From positions 1,922,001 to 1,986,000 of the forward strand of contig CP064963.1 in assembly GCA_016699165.1 (NCBI GenBank): 64,000 nt of DNA. The letters are read 5' to 3'. A program made the position numbers and the translations under genes. The notes under the pieces were generated by a model. The model was not told where the DNA came from. It did no database searches and saw only the letters and a program-made list of their open reading frames with translations. This document shows positions 42,884 through 52,222 of this stretch, piece by piece (the stretch's first letter is position 1; every line of letters starts with the position of its first letter). The DNA comes from Candidatus Melainabacteria bacterium (GTDB lineage Bacteria; Cyanobacteriota; Vampirovibrionia; Obscuribacterales; Obscuribacteraceae).

Positions 42884-43180
42884 ATGGATTCAGGCGCATA
42901 TCTCATTGATTTAGCTTCAAATCGCAAAATCCCTATCACAACACCTAGTTGTCGAGTGGGTCGAGACGATTTAAATGAAATAGTCATCACTGGCGACAAT
43001 TCTATTTCAAGGTTTCATTTCACGATCTCAAAACTTGAAGACCGGTACACAATACAAGATTCCAAAAGTCAATTCGGGACATTTTTAAACGGAAAAAAGA
43101 TTGAAGGACCCGAATCCATTAAAGATGGAGACGTGCTGAAAATTGGCGTATCTTTGTATTGGATAGAAATCCGCGGTTGA
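42884..43180 (+). CDS. stand-alone FHA-domain protein
   Basis: 98 aa, a single forkhead-associated domain that binds phosphothreonine peptides. CRVGRDDLNEIVI (FHA GR box), SISRFHFTI (S-x-R-x-H/F box), FGTFLNGKKI and DGDVLKIG. GTGAGG lies upstream. It is last in the kinase-esterase-purine run, so it is probably expressed with the Ser/Thr kinase at 28598. Its sequence, including parts of the DNA, is close to the FHA module of the protein at 43888-46068. Confidence 0.93.
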   Translation: MDSGAYLIDLASNRKIPITTPSCRVGRDDLNEIVITGDNSISRFHFTISKLEDRYTIQDSKSQFGTFLNGKKIEGPESIKDGDVLKIGVSLYWIEIRG

Positions 43181-43208
43181 TACCAATGACGGTGAGTTGC
43201 CTAATTTC

Positions 43209-43652
43209 TTAGTAAGGCGGCATCATGGTGGGGCATTCTTTGCACTTAGAGCTAAGCTCTGCCTGCATTTTGACATAATCGTCGCCTAGATTGTCAGCTG
43301 GAATTAGTGCGCGCTGCTGCTCATAAGCACTTGCCGCACCGCCCGACCAGGCGTCGTAAGGAAATTCGGTTGGCGCTACTTTGCGATACCAAATTTCTAC
43401 ACCTTCGGGTTTTGACACCAGAACTACATTAAGAGGCTCGCCGTCGTCGTAAGCCTTTTGAAAATGCGATACAGTCGACTTCTGCATTTTAATGGCCACG
43501 CCGCCTGGAAAGACTTTCACTTCCCGGTCCGGCATCATGAAGATAACCTCCGGAATGGCTTTGTGCACGGCAACCAGTGTTGATTCGCCTTGTTTGCACC
43601 AGGCCAGGGTTTTGAGCATTTCGTTGAAAGCTAATGCGAGTTCGGTGGTCAT
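43209..43652 (-). CDS. hypothetical soluble protein, 147 aa
   Basis: I do not recognise a family. The protein (MTTELALAFNEMLKTLAWCKQGES...) is mixed alpha/beta without signal peptide or membrane helix. It contains VAVHKAIPEVIFMMPDREVKVFPGGVAIK and VLVSKPEGVEIWYRKV, and ends with a Cys pair (KCKECPTMMPPY). The coding look is convincing, and its start is followed upstream by an AAAGAGGA ribosome site. It is convergent with the FHA gene and divergent from the FHA-coiled protein. Confidence 0.65.
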   Translation of the reverse strand: MTTELALAFNEMLKTLAWCKQGESTLVAVHKAIPEVIFMMPDREVKVFPGGVAIKMQKSTVSHFQKAYDDGEPLNVVLVSKPEGVEIWYRKVAPTEFPYDAWSGGAASAYEQQRALIPADNLGDDYVKMQAELSSKCKECPTMMPPY

Positions 43653-43887
43653 TTCTGTCCTCTTTCTAGGTTATGCGAAAGTTTATATGGTCGCGTCGGG
43701 ACTTTCCTTAAATCGCCCCTTTTTTTTGGTCCGATAAGATACTTGAAAAAGGCGTTTTAGATACAAAATGGTTTATATTCGCCTTTCCAGGGAACAGTTT
43801 AGATGTTCGGATTCAGCTAGCGAGCAGAGCCTCTTTGGGCATGTACCTGCTCAGTTCCACGACCTAATCTCTAGATTAAAAGACAAA

Positions 43888-46068
43888 ATGGACAATAAGG
43901 ACACCGACGCCAAATCACAAGCTACATCGGCTCCAACAGCCTTTCTCGTAGATTTGGTATCTAATCGCAAAATCCCCATTACTACCCCGCGTTGTCGAGT
44001 AGGTCGGGACGATTTGAATGACATCGTCATCACCGGCGACCAGTCTATTTCACGCTTTCATTTCATTATTAACAAGGAAGAAAGTCAGTACTCGGTGCAG
44101 GACGCTAAAAGTCGGCACGGCACATTCTTAAACGGCAACCAGATTACCGGACCCGAACCTATTAATGATGGCGATGTGCTGAAAATAGGTGTCTCCCTGT
44201 TCTGGTTTGTAATCGAGACTCCAGCGACCGCGGAAGGCGATACTCCTTCCAAGGGCGAGCCCGAGAAAGCCAAGATTGTTTTAAACCCATCTGAGACTGG
44301 TGTGACTGCCAATGGCGCCACTCAGGACATAAATCAATTAGAAATTATCGACAAGCTCACATCTTTGACCGAAGCGGCGGAAGCCAAGTCGGACGAAAAA
44401 GATGAAGCCGACGCCAAGGCTGAAGAGGCTGCCAAAGAAGAAGCCGCCAAGAAAGAAGCCGCCGAGAAAGAAGCCGCCGAGAAAGAAGCTGCCGAGAAAG
44501 AAGCCGCTGAGAAAGAAGCTGCCGAGAAAGAAGCTGCCGAGAAAATAGCCGCTGAAAAAGAAGCTGCCGAGAAAATAGCCGCTGAAAAAGAAGCTGCCGA
44601 GAAAGAAGCTGCCGAAAAAGAAGCTGCCGAGAAAGAAGCTGCCGAGAAAATAGCCGCTGAAAAAGAAGCTGCCGAAAAAGAAGCTGCCGAAAAAGAAGCT
44701 GCCGAGAAAGAAGCTGCCGAGAAAGAAGCTGCTGAGAAAATAGCCGCTGAAAAAGAAGCCGAGGAAAAGGCTAAAGCGAAAAAAGAGCAGGAAGAAACCT
44801 CCGCTAAGCCCGATCGCAAGAATAAGAAAGGCGATAAAGGCAAAGAAGATAAGGAAGACGAGAAATCCGACGAGCCCGAAGTGTCGGTCAAAGACTTGCT
44901 TGATCCTCTGCACGATGAAATTGCAGCTTTGCGCGAGAAAGACCAGGAACTTATTAAGGAAGCTCTAGAAAAAGCCGATTACAACTCCGAATCTAAGGAT
45001 GAAACAGAGTCAGAGAAAGAATCCGAAGCCGTTTCAGCAAAAGATTCTGAAGATGAAGCTGAAAAAGAATCCGAGAAAGAAGATGAAAAAGAACTTGTAA
45101 CAGCCGAAGAGCAGCAAGAAGAGTCGCAAGACAATAAAGACAGTGACGAAGAGAAATCAGAAGACGAAGCTGTTTTAAGCGAAAAATCATCGCAACATGA
45201 CACTCTGGATAGATTTGCTGACATAATAGAGAGTTCAGATTCAGGTAAAAATGCTGAGGAATCCAAGAGCAGCTCAGCCGACTCTCACGAGGAAGAGCGT
45301 GAGATGTCCGAATTGACCGCTCACGATTCATCCCATATTTCCAGCAGTACGAGAAATGGAGCAGAAGAGATGACAATACAAGGTCCTAGCACAGTTCCCG
45401 ATTGGTGCAAACGCTACTTTGCCGACGAACTCAAAGGTCTAAACAAAGAGTTAGACGAGCTCAACGATCAAATTCGCAAATATCAGGACAAAATTAAGGA
45501 CATTGAAGGTCAAGCTAGTTTGACCAAGGGCATCAGAAACACCTTGCTGGTATCAGAAGGCGACGAGCTAATTGATGCTTGCAAGAAAGTACTTGGATTA
45601 ATCGGCTGGAATGTTACTCAGTCGGAAGAAGACAAGAACGAATTATTGCTCGAAGGCGACGATCAGAAAGTCACTATCGCTCGCATCATCTGGACAAATA
45701 CAAATGCAGAGCGCAGCCACCTAGGTCAACTGTCCATCTCGCAAACCCGTTACTGGTGCGAGAAGGGCAAAGAGCCCAAAGGCGTCTTGATTGTAAGCAA
45801 AGTTAGCGACAAAGCTCCAACCTCGCTTGCCGAGGAATCGGACGAAGATTTCACCGACTTTGCCTCTAAGAAAAATGTCTGCTTGATGAGTACACTTCAA
45901 TTGCTCTCGCTCTATCGCGAGTCAGCTTTGAAGAATGGCAAGAACGATGAATTGCGTGAAGCTATCTATGACAGCAAAGGCTGGCTAAAAGGCTACAAGC
46001 TTGAACCTGGCGATAATGTCGCAGAAGAACCAGCCGGGAAGAGCTTGAGCTCATTGCTCTCGTCTTAA
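43888..46068 (+). CDS. FHA domain, EAAEK-repeat helix and nuclease-like C-terminal domain
   Basis: 726 aa from the ATG at 43888 (MDNKDTDAKSQATS...). The frame is open back to 43768, but that part looks non-coding. The FHA domain (about 15-110: CRVGRDDLNDIVITGDQSISRFHF, HGTFLNG) is almost a copy of the 98-aa FHA protein. Residues about 189-295 are some 20 (E/I)AAEK pentads, a predicted rigid single helix, followed by about 230 residues of Glu/Ser/Lys-rich acidic sequence. The end (about 548-715) resembles the restriction-endonuclease-like/Mrr-type fold (VSEGDELIDACKKVLGLIGWNV, ELLLEGDD..., PKGVLIVSKV, LMSTLQLLSL), but ARIIWT stands where E-x-K would be, so it is probably not catalytic. Likely a phospho-dependent adaptor. 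Confidence 0.7.
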   Translation: MDNKDTDAKSQATSAPTAFLVDLVSNRKIPITTPRCRVGRDDLNDIVITGDQSISRFHFIINKEESQYSVQDAKSRHGTFLNGNQITGPEPINDGDVLKIGVSLFWFVIETPATAEGDTPSKGEPEKAKIVLNPSETGVTANGATQDINQLEIIDKLTSLTEAAEAKSDEKDEADAKAEEAAKEEAAKKEAAEKEAAEKEAAEKEAAEKEAAEKEAAEKIAAEKEAAEKIAAEKEAAEKEAAEKEAAEKEAAEKIAAEKEAAEKEAAEKEAAEKEAAEKEAAEKIAAEKEAEEKAKAKKEQEETSAKPDRKNKKGDKGKEDKEDEKSDEPEVSVKDLLDPLHDEIAALREKDQELIKEALEKADYNSESKDETESEKESEAVSAKDSEDEAEKESEKEDEKELVTAEEQQEESQDNKDSDEEKSEDEAVLSEKSSQHDTLDRFADIIESSDSGKNAEESKSSSADSHEEEREMSELTAHDSSHISSSTRNGAEEMTIQGPSTVPDWCKRYFADELKGLNKELDELNDQIRKYQDKIKDIEGQASLTKGIRNTLLVSEGDELIDACKKVLGLIGWNVTQSEEDKNELLLEGDDQKVTIARIIWTNTNAERSHLGQLSISQTRYWCEKGKEPKGVLIVSKVSDKAPTSLAEESDEDFTDFASKKNVCLMSTLQLLSLYRESALKNGKNDELREAIYDSKGWLKGYKLEPGDNVAEEPAGKSLSSLLSS
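44449..44765 (+). repeat. 15-bp tandem repeat encoding (EAAEK)n
   Basis: About twenty imperfect units of GAAGCTGCCGAGAAA, with interspersed ATAGCC variants (IAAEK). Codon variation (GCC/GCT, GAG/GAA) is present but adjacent units are often identical, which points to recent slippage or unequal exchange. The repeat makes long open frames on the opposite strand, which are artefacts. Confidence 0.9.
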
Positions 46069-46086
46069 TTACTGACACCAGATACG

Positions 46087-47532
46087 GTGAAATTCAAGTT
46101 AGCATCCGATAGCAAAAAACAACTGCTTGCACTAGCAGCTATTATTGCCGCGCTCAATTTTAGCGCTGGCTCCAATTCGTTTGCAGCGGGCTCAAACTGG
46201 TCGGATTTCTATCAAAAGGGACTGTCTGAACAAGACCAGAATCCACAAACTGCCGTAAAAGATTTTCGCCAAGCTCTTTTGCTTGTCAAAAAACAATCTA
46301 AAAAGTCTGATGACCTGTTTAACTGCAAACTAAAATTGGCTCACGCGCTTACTCTTATTGATAGAGCCGATGAAGCTCGCAAAATCCTGCAGGGAATGAA
46401 ACGCAATTCTGCTGTCTTGATGGAACTAGGCTCGATTGAAGAATCAGCCGGCAATCACCAGGGCGCAATGGGCTTTTACAATCAAGCTTTAAGCGATAGC
46501 GAAAAGAATTACGGTCCTTATTCTCCTCAAGCAGCATATTCATTGCATGGACTTGGTCGGGTTCAGCATAAAATGGGTAACACTACGGGCGCCACTACCA
46601 ATTTTAGACGCGCCATCACTATTTTGTCTAAGTCGCCAAACAAAGACGCTGATGAACAGCTCAAAAGCATCATGCACAATTACGGTGATTTAATTAAAGG
46701 CGATGACCAATCTGACAAAGACTTGCTCAAAGATTTTCAAAATGATGTGATGAAGAATCCATCTTCAAAAGAGAAAAGTTCAGTTCCAACCGATGGCTCG
46801 TGGTGGCAAGCTCAAATTGATAAACAAATCACAAGCTCACGCACAACCGAATCAACCTTGAACGAAAGTGTTGCCGAGCGCGCCATGCAGATGCCCACTA
46901 GTGACGCCACTCTTGCACCAGCCTATCGCGTTGTGAACGAAACTATTTTCGGTCAAAACAGATATGGACTTGGCGAATCGCAATATCAAAGAATGATTGC
47001 CACAGACATTGATTCACTTGGTCCCAATCATCCTTCTGTTGCAAATGACTTAAACGGTCTTGCACAGCTTTATCTTTCACAACAAAAATTTAGCCAAGCA
47101 AAGCCGCTTTTGGAGCGCGCCCTGTCTATTTACAATGGCGCCTATGGCGGCGGTAATGTTCTTACTCTCAATACGAAAGCCTCGCTTGCATATGTCGAAT
47201 CGCGTCTTCAAAATCTTGATGGTGCAGCTCGTTTGTATCGCGAAGCGTTAGCCAACGCGCAAGAATCGCTTGGACCTAATTCGATTGAAACTGCAAAAAT
47301 TTTAAACGGCATGGGCTATCTCAATTTTCAGTTAGGCAAATATGAGATTGCACGCTCTTACTACGAATGGGCAATCGCAAGCACCACGCGTGCAGCAGGT
47401 GGCAATTCGCCATTGCTTGCCGCATGCTTGAAAGACTATGCGCAAGTCTTGCGTAAACTCGATAAAGTAAGCGATGCCGACCAGATTGATATAAAGGCGA
47501 ATCGCATTTTGTCTGGATTGGCTCAGCACTAG
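46087..47532 (+). CDS. secreted TPR protein (kinesin-light-chain-like repeats)
   Basis: 481 aa from a GTG at 46087. Signal peptide (MKFKLASDSKKQLLALAAIIAALNFSAGSNSFA). TPR block one is about 55-200 (AVKDFRQALLLVKKQSKKSDDLFNCKLKLAHAL), then a Ser/Lys-rich spacer. Block two is about 295-470, with the 42-residue KLC-type unit (IATDIDSLGPNHPSVANDLNGLAQLYL, SLGPNSIETAKILNGMGYLNFQLGKYEIA). The protein at 54467-55975 has the same layout and shares the SLGPxHPSVAxDL motif. Function unknown, probably an extracytoplasmic scaffold. Confidence 0.85.
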   Translation: MKFKLASDSKKQLLALAAIIAALNFSAGSNSFAAGSNWSDFYQKGLSEQDQNPQTAVKDFRQALLLVKKQSKKSDDLFNCKLKLAHALTLIDRADEARKILQGMKRNSAVLMELGSIEESAGNHQGAMGFYNQALSDSEKNYGPYSPQAAYSLHGLGRVQHKMGNTTGATTNFRRAITILSKSPNKDADEQLKSIMHNYGDLIKGDDQSDKDLLKDFQNDVMKNPSSKEKSSVPTDGSWWQAQIDKQITSSRTTESTLNESVAERAMQMPTSDATLAPAYRVVNETIFGQNRYGLGESQYQRMIATDIDSLGPNHPSVANDLNGLAQLYLSQQKFSQAKPLLERALSIYNGAYGGGNVLTLNTKASLAYVESRLQNLDGAARLYREALANAQESLGPNSIETAKILNGMGYLNFQLGKYEIARSYYEWAIASTTRAAGGNSPLLAACLKDYAQVLRKLDKVSDADQIDIKANRILSGLAQH

Positions 47533-47547
47533 ATTTTTGATTTTGTA

Positions 47548-47700
47548 TGATCTTACGCAGTTGGCGCATGTCTTTTTTTTGTCTCCTCCATCAAATAGTA
47601 AATTCGCGTAGAAAGTCTTACGGATTCGTGAGAAAAACTATACGTTTTTAATACCTGATGAACAATCAGAAAAAAGAGACGTTTTAGTTGCGTAAGATCA
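47548..47700. repeat. 153-bp imperfect inverted-repeat element between convergent genes
   Basis: Terminal arms TGATCTTACGCA (47548-47559) and its exact complement TGCGTAAGATCA (47689-47700) enclose T-rich and A-rich inner arms that can also pair (GTCTTTTTTTT with AAAAAAGAGAC). An inner hairpin CTGAT/ATCAG lies at 47655-47669. It resembles a MITE-like unit or a bidirectional terminator. No clear target-site duplication. The right arm includes the HlyD-gene stop codon. Confidence 0.5.
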
Positions 47701-49014
47701 AATCGCGTCCTTGCTAGATTTGTCCACCGGAATAACACGAGATTGATTCTCCATCTCTTCGCTTCCTTCAACTGCTACTTTGTCTCCAGTTCTCAATTCT
47801 CCGAAGACTTCGACAAGATTGTCCATAATCTGTCCTTTCTTCACGTTGACCCAGTCGACACGATCGCCATCGATTCTACAAACGAAAGTATTTAACGGAG
47901 TTGACACTACAGACGATATTGGAACAAACATACTTTCTTGCGGACGTCTTGATGGCCAGTAAACCTTGGTGAACATACCAGGCACAACTTTGAAATCTGG
48001 ATTTAGATAGTTCAGCTCAACAGGCATGGTTCGCGTTTCTTTGTCGAGACTATTGCTTATACGAGCAACAGTACCTTTGAATTTTTTGCCCGGGAAAGTC
48101 GAAACGGTGAAGTCGACTTGTGATCCTATGATTACACCTGACACCAGATCTTCTGGAACTGGACAAATTATTCTCAGTAAATCCAATTGCTTCAGTCGGC
48201 AAATAGGCGGATAAGCGCCAGTTCCGTCGGGTCCGACAAAGCTGCCGATGTGCATTTTACGCTCTGTGATGTAACCATCAAATGGTGCATAAATTTCTAA
48301 GTACGAGGCAATATCAGCGAAGCTCTCAAAAGCTTTTACCATTGCGTCCACTTCTTCTTTGCGCATTGAGACTTCGTGGTCTTTGGCGTTAACACGTTTG
48401 GTAACGGCGTTTATATCCTGCCTGTCTACTTGTACTGTTTGTGCCCATTGCACAACATCGTTATCGGCTATGACACCAGGTACAAGCGATGCGGCATATA
48501 CTCTTTGATAAGTAGACTCATCTGCTAAAAGATTTGCTTTCTTCTTTTGCAACTCAGCTCTTAGATCTTGAAGCTTAGATTCTTCGGCAGACAGTGCCGC
48601 TTTGGCCATCGATACTTTGGCTACAGCTTCGTGGCGACGAGCTAGAAATTCTGGAGCGTACATGCGGACCATCAAATCGCCTTTTTTGACGATTGAGCCA
48701 CGATCTACTTTTATGTCTTTGATAAAGCCCGGGACTTTCGGATAAATAAGCACGTCTTGATAGGCGTCGATTTCGCCTGGGAGCTGGTCTTCGCGAAAGA
48801 GTGTTTTGGTAACGACGGACACTACTGGAACAGAAATCAGATAGTCGCGTCTGGCGTTATCTTGCACTAGAGGCTCGTTTTTCTTTTGCCACATGTAATA
48901 GAAAGCAGCACCAGCAGCGGCAACTATTATGACGATGAAAATCAAGTTCTTTATACTAAACATTTCTTTCCATCCCGGTTCTTCGGGTTTGTTAGCAGGC
49001 ATACTATGCGTCAT
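47698..49014 (-). CDS. RND efflux periplasmic adaptor (HlyD/AcrA family)
   Basis: 438 aa from the ATG at 49014, an 11-base overlap with the RND gene. One membrane helix (about residues 21-42, NLIFIVIIVAAAGAAFYYMW), then the lipoyl half-motif PKVPGFIKDIKVDRGSIVKKGDLM, a long alpha-helical hairpin (LARRHEAVAKVSMAKAALS... to VDAMVKAFESF), the second lipoyl part IYAPFDGYITERKMHIGSFV, and beta-barrel VDFTVSTFPGKKFKGTVARISNSLD. It bridges the inner-membrane pump to the TolC-like channel. Third gene of a TolC-RND-HlyD operon. Confidence 0.93.
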   Translation of the reverse strand: MTHSMPANKPEEPGWKEMFSIKNLIFIVIIVAAAGAAFYYMWQKKNEPLVQDNARRDYLISVPVVSVVTKTLFREDQLPGEIDAYQDVLIYPKVPGFIKDIKVDRGSIVKKGDLMVRMYAPEFLARRHEAVAKVSMAKAALSAEESKLQDLRAELQKKKANLLADESTYQRVYAASLVPGVIADNDVVQWAQTVQVDRQDINAVTKRVNAKDHEVSMRKEEVDAMVKAFESFADIASYLEIYAPFDGYITERKMHIGSFVGPDGTGAYPPICRLKQLDLLRIICPVPEDLVSGVIIGSQVDFTVSTFPGKKFKGTVARISNSLDKETRTMPVELNYLNPDFKVVPGMFTKVYWPSRRPQESMFVPISSVVSTPLNTFVCRIDGDRVDWVNVKKGQIMDNLVEVFGELRTGDKVAVEGSEEMENQSRVIPVDKSSKDAI

Positions 49015-52000
49015 GAGTTGGACCTTGAGGTAAATCATCGGGATGGACGGAGGGCAATTTGACAGATGCTTTGGCTTGCACCATCGCATAAACGAGCGGA
49101 AGGATAGTTAAAACTGACAGAGTAGACATGGTTAGACCGCCTATGACAGCGCGTCCAAGCGGAGCGCTCTGACCAGCAGATAGTGCCATTGGTATCATAC
49201 CTGCCACCATGGCAATTGAAGTCATAAGAATGGGACGCATACGTTGCTGAGCACCGTGCACTGCGGCTTCTCTTGAATTCATGCCGGTCATACGACTTTG
49301 CTCAGCGAATACAACGAGCAAAATGGCGTTAGCGATTCCAACACCAATACACATAATTGCTCCCATGAAGGACTGAACATTCAAAGTGGTACCAGTGATA
49401 GTGAGTATGCTCAAGACCCCAAGTAAGATGGCTGGAGCGGTAGACATCACGATTAAAACCACACGTGCCGTTTGGAAATAAGCAAGTAGCATGAGCGTGA
49501 TTACAACCACGGCTAAAAGCAATCCGGTGAGCAAGTGGAAGAAAGTATCTTCAAGTAGTGGCACTTGACCAGCTACATCAACAAACACACCTTGTGGGGG
49601 CTTGCCAGCTCTTCGTACAGCTTGTTTGACAGCTTCGCCGACACGACCCAAATCGTCGCCAGATAAGTTAGCAGTGAGCGACACCATGCGCATCATGTTA
49701 TATCTGTCGAACTCACCATCAGTGGTGCCATATTCGACCTTAGCCACATCAGAGATAAGTGGATGTTGGGGGCGAAGAGTTTTGTGATCCGGATAGTATC
49801 TATTGGTGTCAGGGTCTTCGAGCCGATCTTGATACTCTGCCATCTCGATGCTCTTGCGACTTTTCATAGTCGGGAATTTCTCGATGTCTTCTTTAGAGCG
49901 AATTTGATCTTGCGGGACCTGCACCTGGACCTGATAAGAAAATCCAGAATCTTTGTCGCGCCACAAGCTTAGATTGACGAATCTACTTGAAAAGAAGGCG
50001 GGCTGCAACGACATACCGATGTCTTCTGGAGTTACCCCTAGTTGACCGGCTTTCTCTCTATCTATATCAATTTGAACAGATGGATAATCGAGCGGCTGAC
50101 CCCACTGCAGGTCTCTAAGTTTGGGAATTTTTTTCAACTCAGCCAGGATTTTCTTAGCAAATAGTTTGTTTGCCACCATATTTGGTCCCATGACTTGCAC
50201 TTTTATAGGAGTAGGCGAGCCAAGGTTCATAATTTGGCTTACTAAATCACCCGGCTCGAAAGACAAGACGGTATCGGGACAGGCTTTGCGACAACGTTCG
50301 CGAAGCTTGTCTTTGAGGGTAAACATGTTTACTTTTGAGTCTTCTTTGAGCTGGACATCTAATACAGCCTGGTGAGGTCCTGATGTCCACAAGAATGCCG
50401 AACTAATCGGGAACATAGGTGGTTGCTGACCGGCATATCCAAGCGTCTTCTCCACATTGTCTGCGCCCACTTCTTGTTTAACTTCATCCAAAATACGAAG
50501 CACGCGAGTCTCTAACGCCTCTACGCGCATACCAGTTGGAGCCGATATCCGCACTCTAAATTGCTTGCTTCCGTTATCGGGGAACATCTCTTTGGCGATA
50601 TTGTCATACAAGAAAATTACGCCAGACACTGCCACCAGAAGATAGACGCCGACGATTACAGGACCGATGGGAAGTATTATTTTTAGCAAGCCACCAAGCG
50701 CGTCTTTGAGCACGTCCATGAAGTCGCGCTTGGCTTCTTTGTGTTCGACCTTCAAAATCCAAACAGCCATAATTGGCACCACTGTCGATGCCAGCGTGGT
50801 CGATGCCACCATGGCAAATCCAACAGCAAGAGATAAAGGGATAAATAATTCTCTTGTGATACCAGTCATGAAAAATGACGGAATAAACACAGCCACAACA
50901 GACAACATAGCAAGCAGTCGCGGCACCATTGTTTCCACGCAAGCATTATAAACAGCGCGTGACAATGGCTCTCTAGCCGCCAGGTGATTATGGATGTTTT
51001 CAATACAAACAGTGGCCTCGTCCACCAGGATGCCGATAGAAAGAGCCAGTCCGCTGAGTGTTTGCAGGTTGAAGGTTTGACCGGTTAAATTCAGTCCAAC
51101 GATGGCTGAAAGCAACGACAGTGGAATTGTGGTTACTACAATCAGTGTGCTTCGAAGGTCTTTCAAGAATAAAAGAATCATGAGACCCGGCAAAATTGTC
51201 CCGAGCAAACCTTCGTGGAAGACGTTCTCGATAGCTTCGCGAACATATTTAGATTGGTCGAATTCATAACTGATATCGACATCCTTGGGCAAGACGCTCT
51301 TCATACGAGCAAGCGCTGCTTGTAGTGCATCAACTACAGAAACTGTTGAAGCGTCGGCACGTTTTACAGCCGGAATATAAACAGTTCTGTGCCCCTGAAA
51401 AAGGGCATATCCAGCCAGAATATCTGACGAGTCTTCGACCACGCCAATATCTTTCATAAATATTTGCGGACCGTGTCCTGTGCGAATAGGCAAATAATCT
51501 AATTGGTGAATATCAGGCAAATCTGAGTTAACCGGTGCGATACGCATGTAATCGCCTGTGCGCACGTTGCCCGACGGCAGGACTTTGTTGCCTGACTCAA
51601 GCGCTTTAATTACTTCGTCGCCCGAGATGTTATAACGACGCAATTTGTCTGCGTCGACACTTATGACAATAGATCTGATATTTCCACCAAAGGGCGGTGG
51701 CGCTTCAGCACCAGGAACGGTGGCTAGCATTGGTCGAATACGCGTATAAGCCAAATCTTCAAGCTCTTTCACTGTCTTGGTCTTGGACGCCATCACAAGC
51801 TGTCCCACAGGCAAACTACCAGCGTCAAATCGAAGTACAAACGGGTTGTAGGTCCCGTGAGGCATCAAACTTGTGGCGCGGTTTGCCATAGCTACAATGG
51901 CGGCCATGGCGCTTGCCATGTCAGTGTCGGGCTGAAAGAAGACTTTGATAAGAGTCAAGTTTTGAATAGATTGCGACTCCATGTGCTCGATACCAGGCAC

Positions 52001-52219
52001 ATAAAGAAAGAACATTTCATAAGTAGAAGTTATATAACCTTCCATCTGCTGCGGCGACATCCCGCCATAGCCCTGAATTACATAAATAGCTGGAACTTTT
52101 AAATCAGGAAAAATATCGCGCTTCATGCTGCCGATGGACATGAAAGCAATTAGGACAATGCTTATGACCGCCGCCACAATTGTGATCGGTCGTTTCATTG
52201 CCCAGGAAACAATCCACAT
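49004..52219 (-). CDS. RND-family efflux transporter permease
   Basis: 1071 aa, full RND length, with about 12 membrane helices and two large periplasmic loops. Marks: an N-terminal MWIVSWAMKRPITIVAAVISIVLIAFMSIG, AIYVIQGYGGMSPQQMEGYIT, TM4 region GILVDEATVCIENIHNHL with the proton-relay Asp, and the second half GVGIANAILLVVFAEQ plus PLGRAVIGGLTMST. The relay motif GILVDEATV matches hydrophobe/amphiphile pumps, not the metal CusA type. Substrate unknown; likely lipids or hydrophobic drugs. Three bases after the TolC-like gene. Confidence 0.94.
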   Translation of the reverse strand: MWIVSWAMKRPITIVAAVISIVLIAFMSIGSMKRDIFPDLKVPAIYVIQGYGGMSPQQMEGYITSTYEMFFLYVPGIEHMESQSIQNLTLIKVFFQPDTDMASAMAAIVAMANRATSLMPHGTYNPFVLRFDAGSLPVGQLVMASKTKTVKELEDLAYTRIRPMLATVPGAEAPPPFGGNIRSIVISVDADKLRRYNISGDEVIKALESGNKVLPSGNVRTGDYMRIAPVNSDLPDIHQLDYLPIRTGHGPQIFMKDIGVVEDSSDILAGYALFQGHRTVYIPAVKRADASTVSVVDALQAALARMKSVLPKDVDISYEFDQSKYVREAIENVFHEGLLGTILPGLMILLFLKDLRSTLIVVTTIPLSLLSAIVGLNLTGQTFNLQTLSGLALSIGILVDEATVCIENIHNHLAAREPLSRAVYNACVETMVPRLLAMLSVVAVFIPSFFMTGITRELFIPLSLAVGFAMVASTTLASTVVPIMAVWILKVEHKEAKRDFMDVLKDALGGLLKIILPIGPVIVGVYLLVAVSGVIFLYDNIAKEMFPDNGSKQFRVRISAPTGMRVEALETRVLRILDEVKQEVGADNVEKTLGYAGQQPPMFPISSAFLWTSGPHQAVLDVQLKEDSKVNMFTLKDKLRERCRKACPDTVLSFEPGDLVSQIMNLGSPTPIKVQVMGPNMVANKLFAKKILAELKKIPKLRDLQWGQPLDYPSVQIDIDREKAGQLGVTPEDIGMSLQPAFFSSRFVNLSLWRDKDSGFSYQVQVQVPQDQIRSKEDIEKFPTMKSRKSIEMAEYQDRLEDPDTNRYYPDHKTLRPQHPLISDVAKVEYGTTDGEFDRYNMMRMVSLTANLSGDDLGRVGEAVKQAVRRAGKPPQGVFVDVAGQVPLLEDTFFHLLTGLLLAVVVITLMLLAYFQTARVVLIVMSTAPAILLGVLSILTITGTTLNVQSFMGAIMCIGVGIANAILLVVFAEQSRMTGMNSREAAVHGAQQRMRPILMTSIAMVAGMIPMALSAGQSAPLGRAVIGGLTMSTLSVLTILPLVYAMVQAKASVKLPSVHPDDLPQGPTHDA

Positions 52220-52222
52220 AAA

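Noticed and set aside
44449..44765. Assembly artefact in the pentad repeat
   Set aside because: Units differ in codon choice and in interspersed IAAEK variants and keep the frame, so a real repeat is more likely, though its exact copy number may be wrong.
44334..44913. Two long minus-strand open frames (Ser/Ala/Phe- and Gly/Phe-rich)
   Set aside because: They are mirror images of the EAAEK tandem repeat; a repeat free of stops on one strand is often open on the other.
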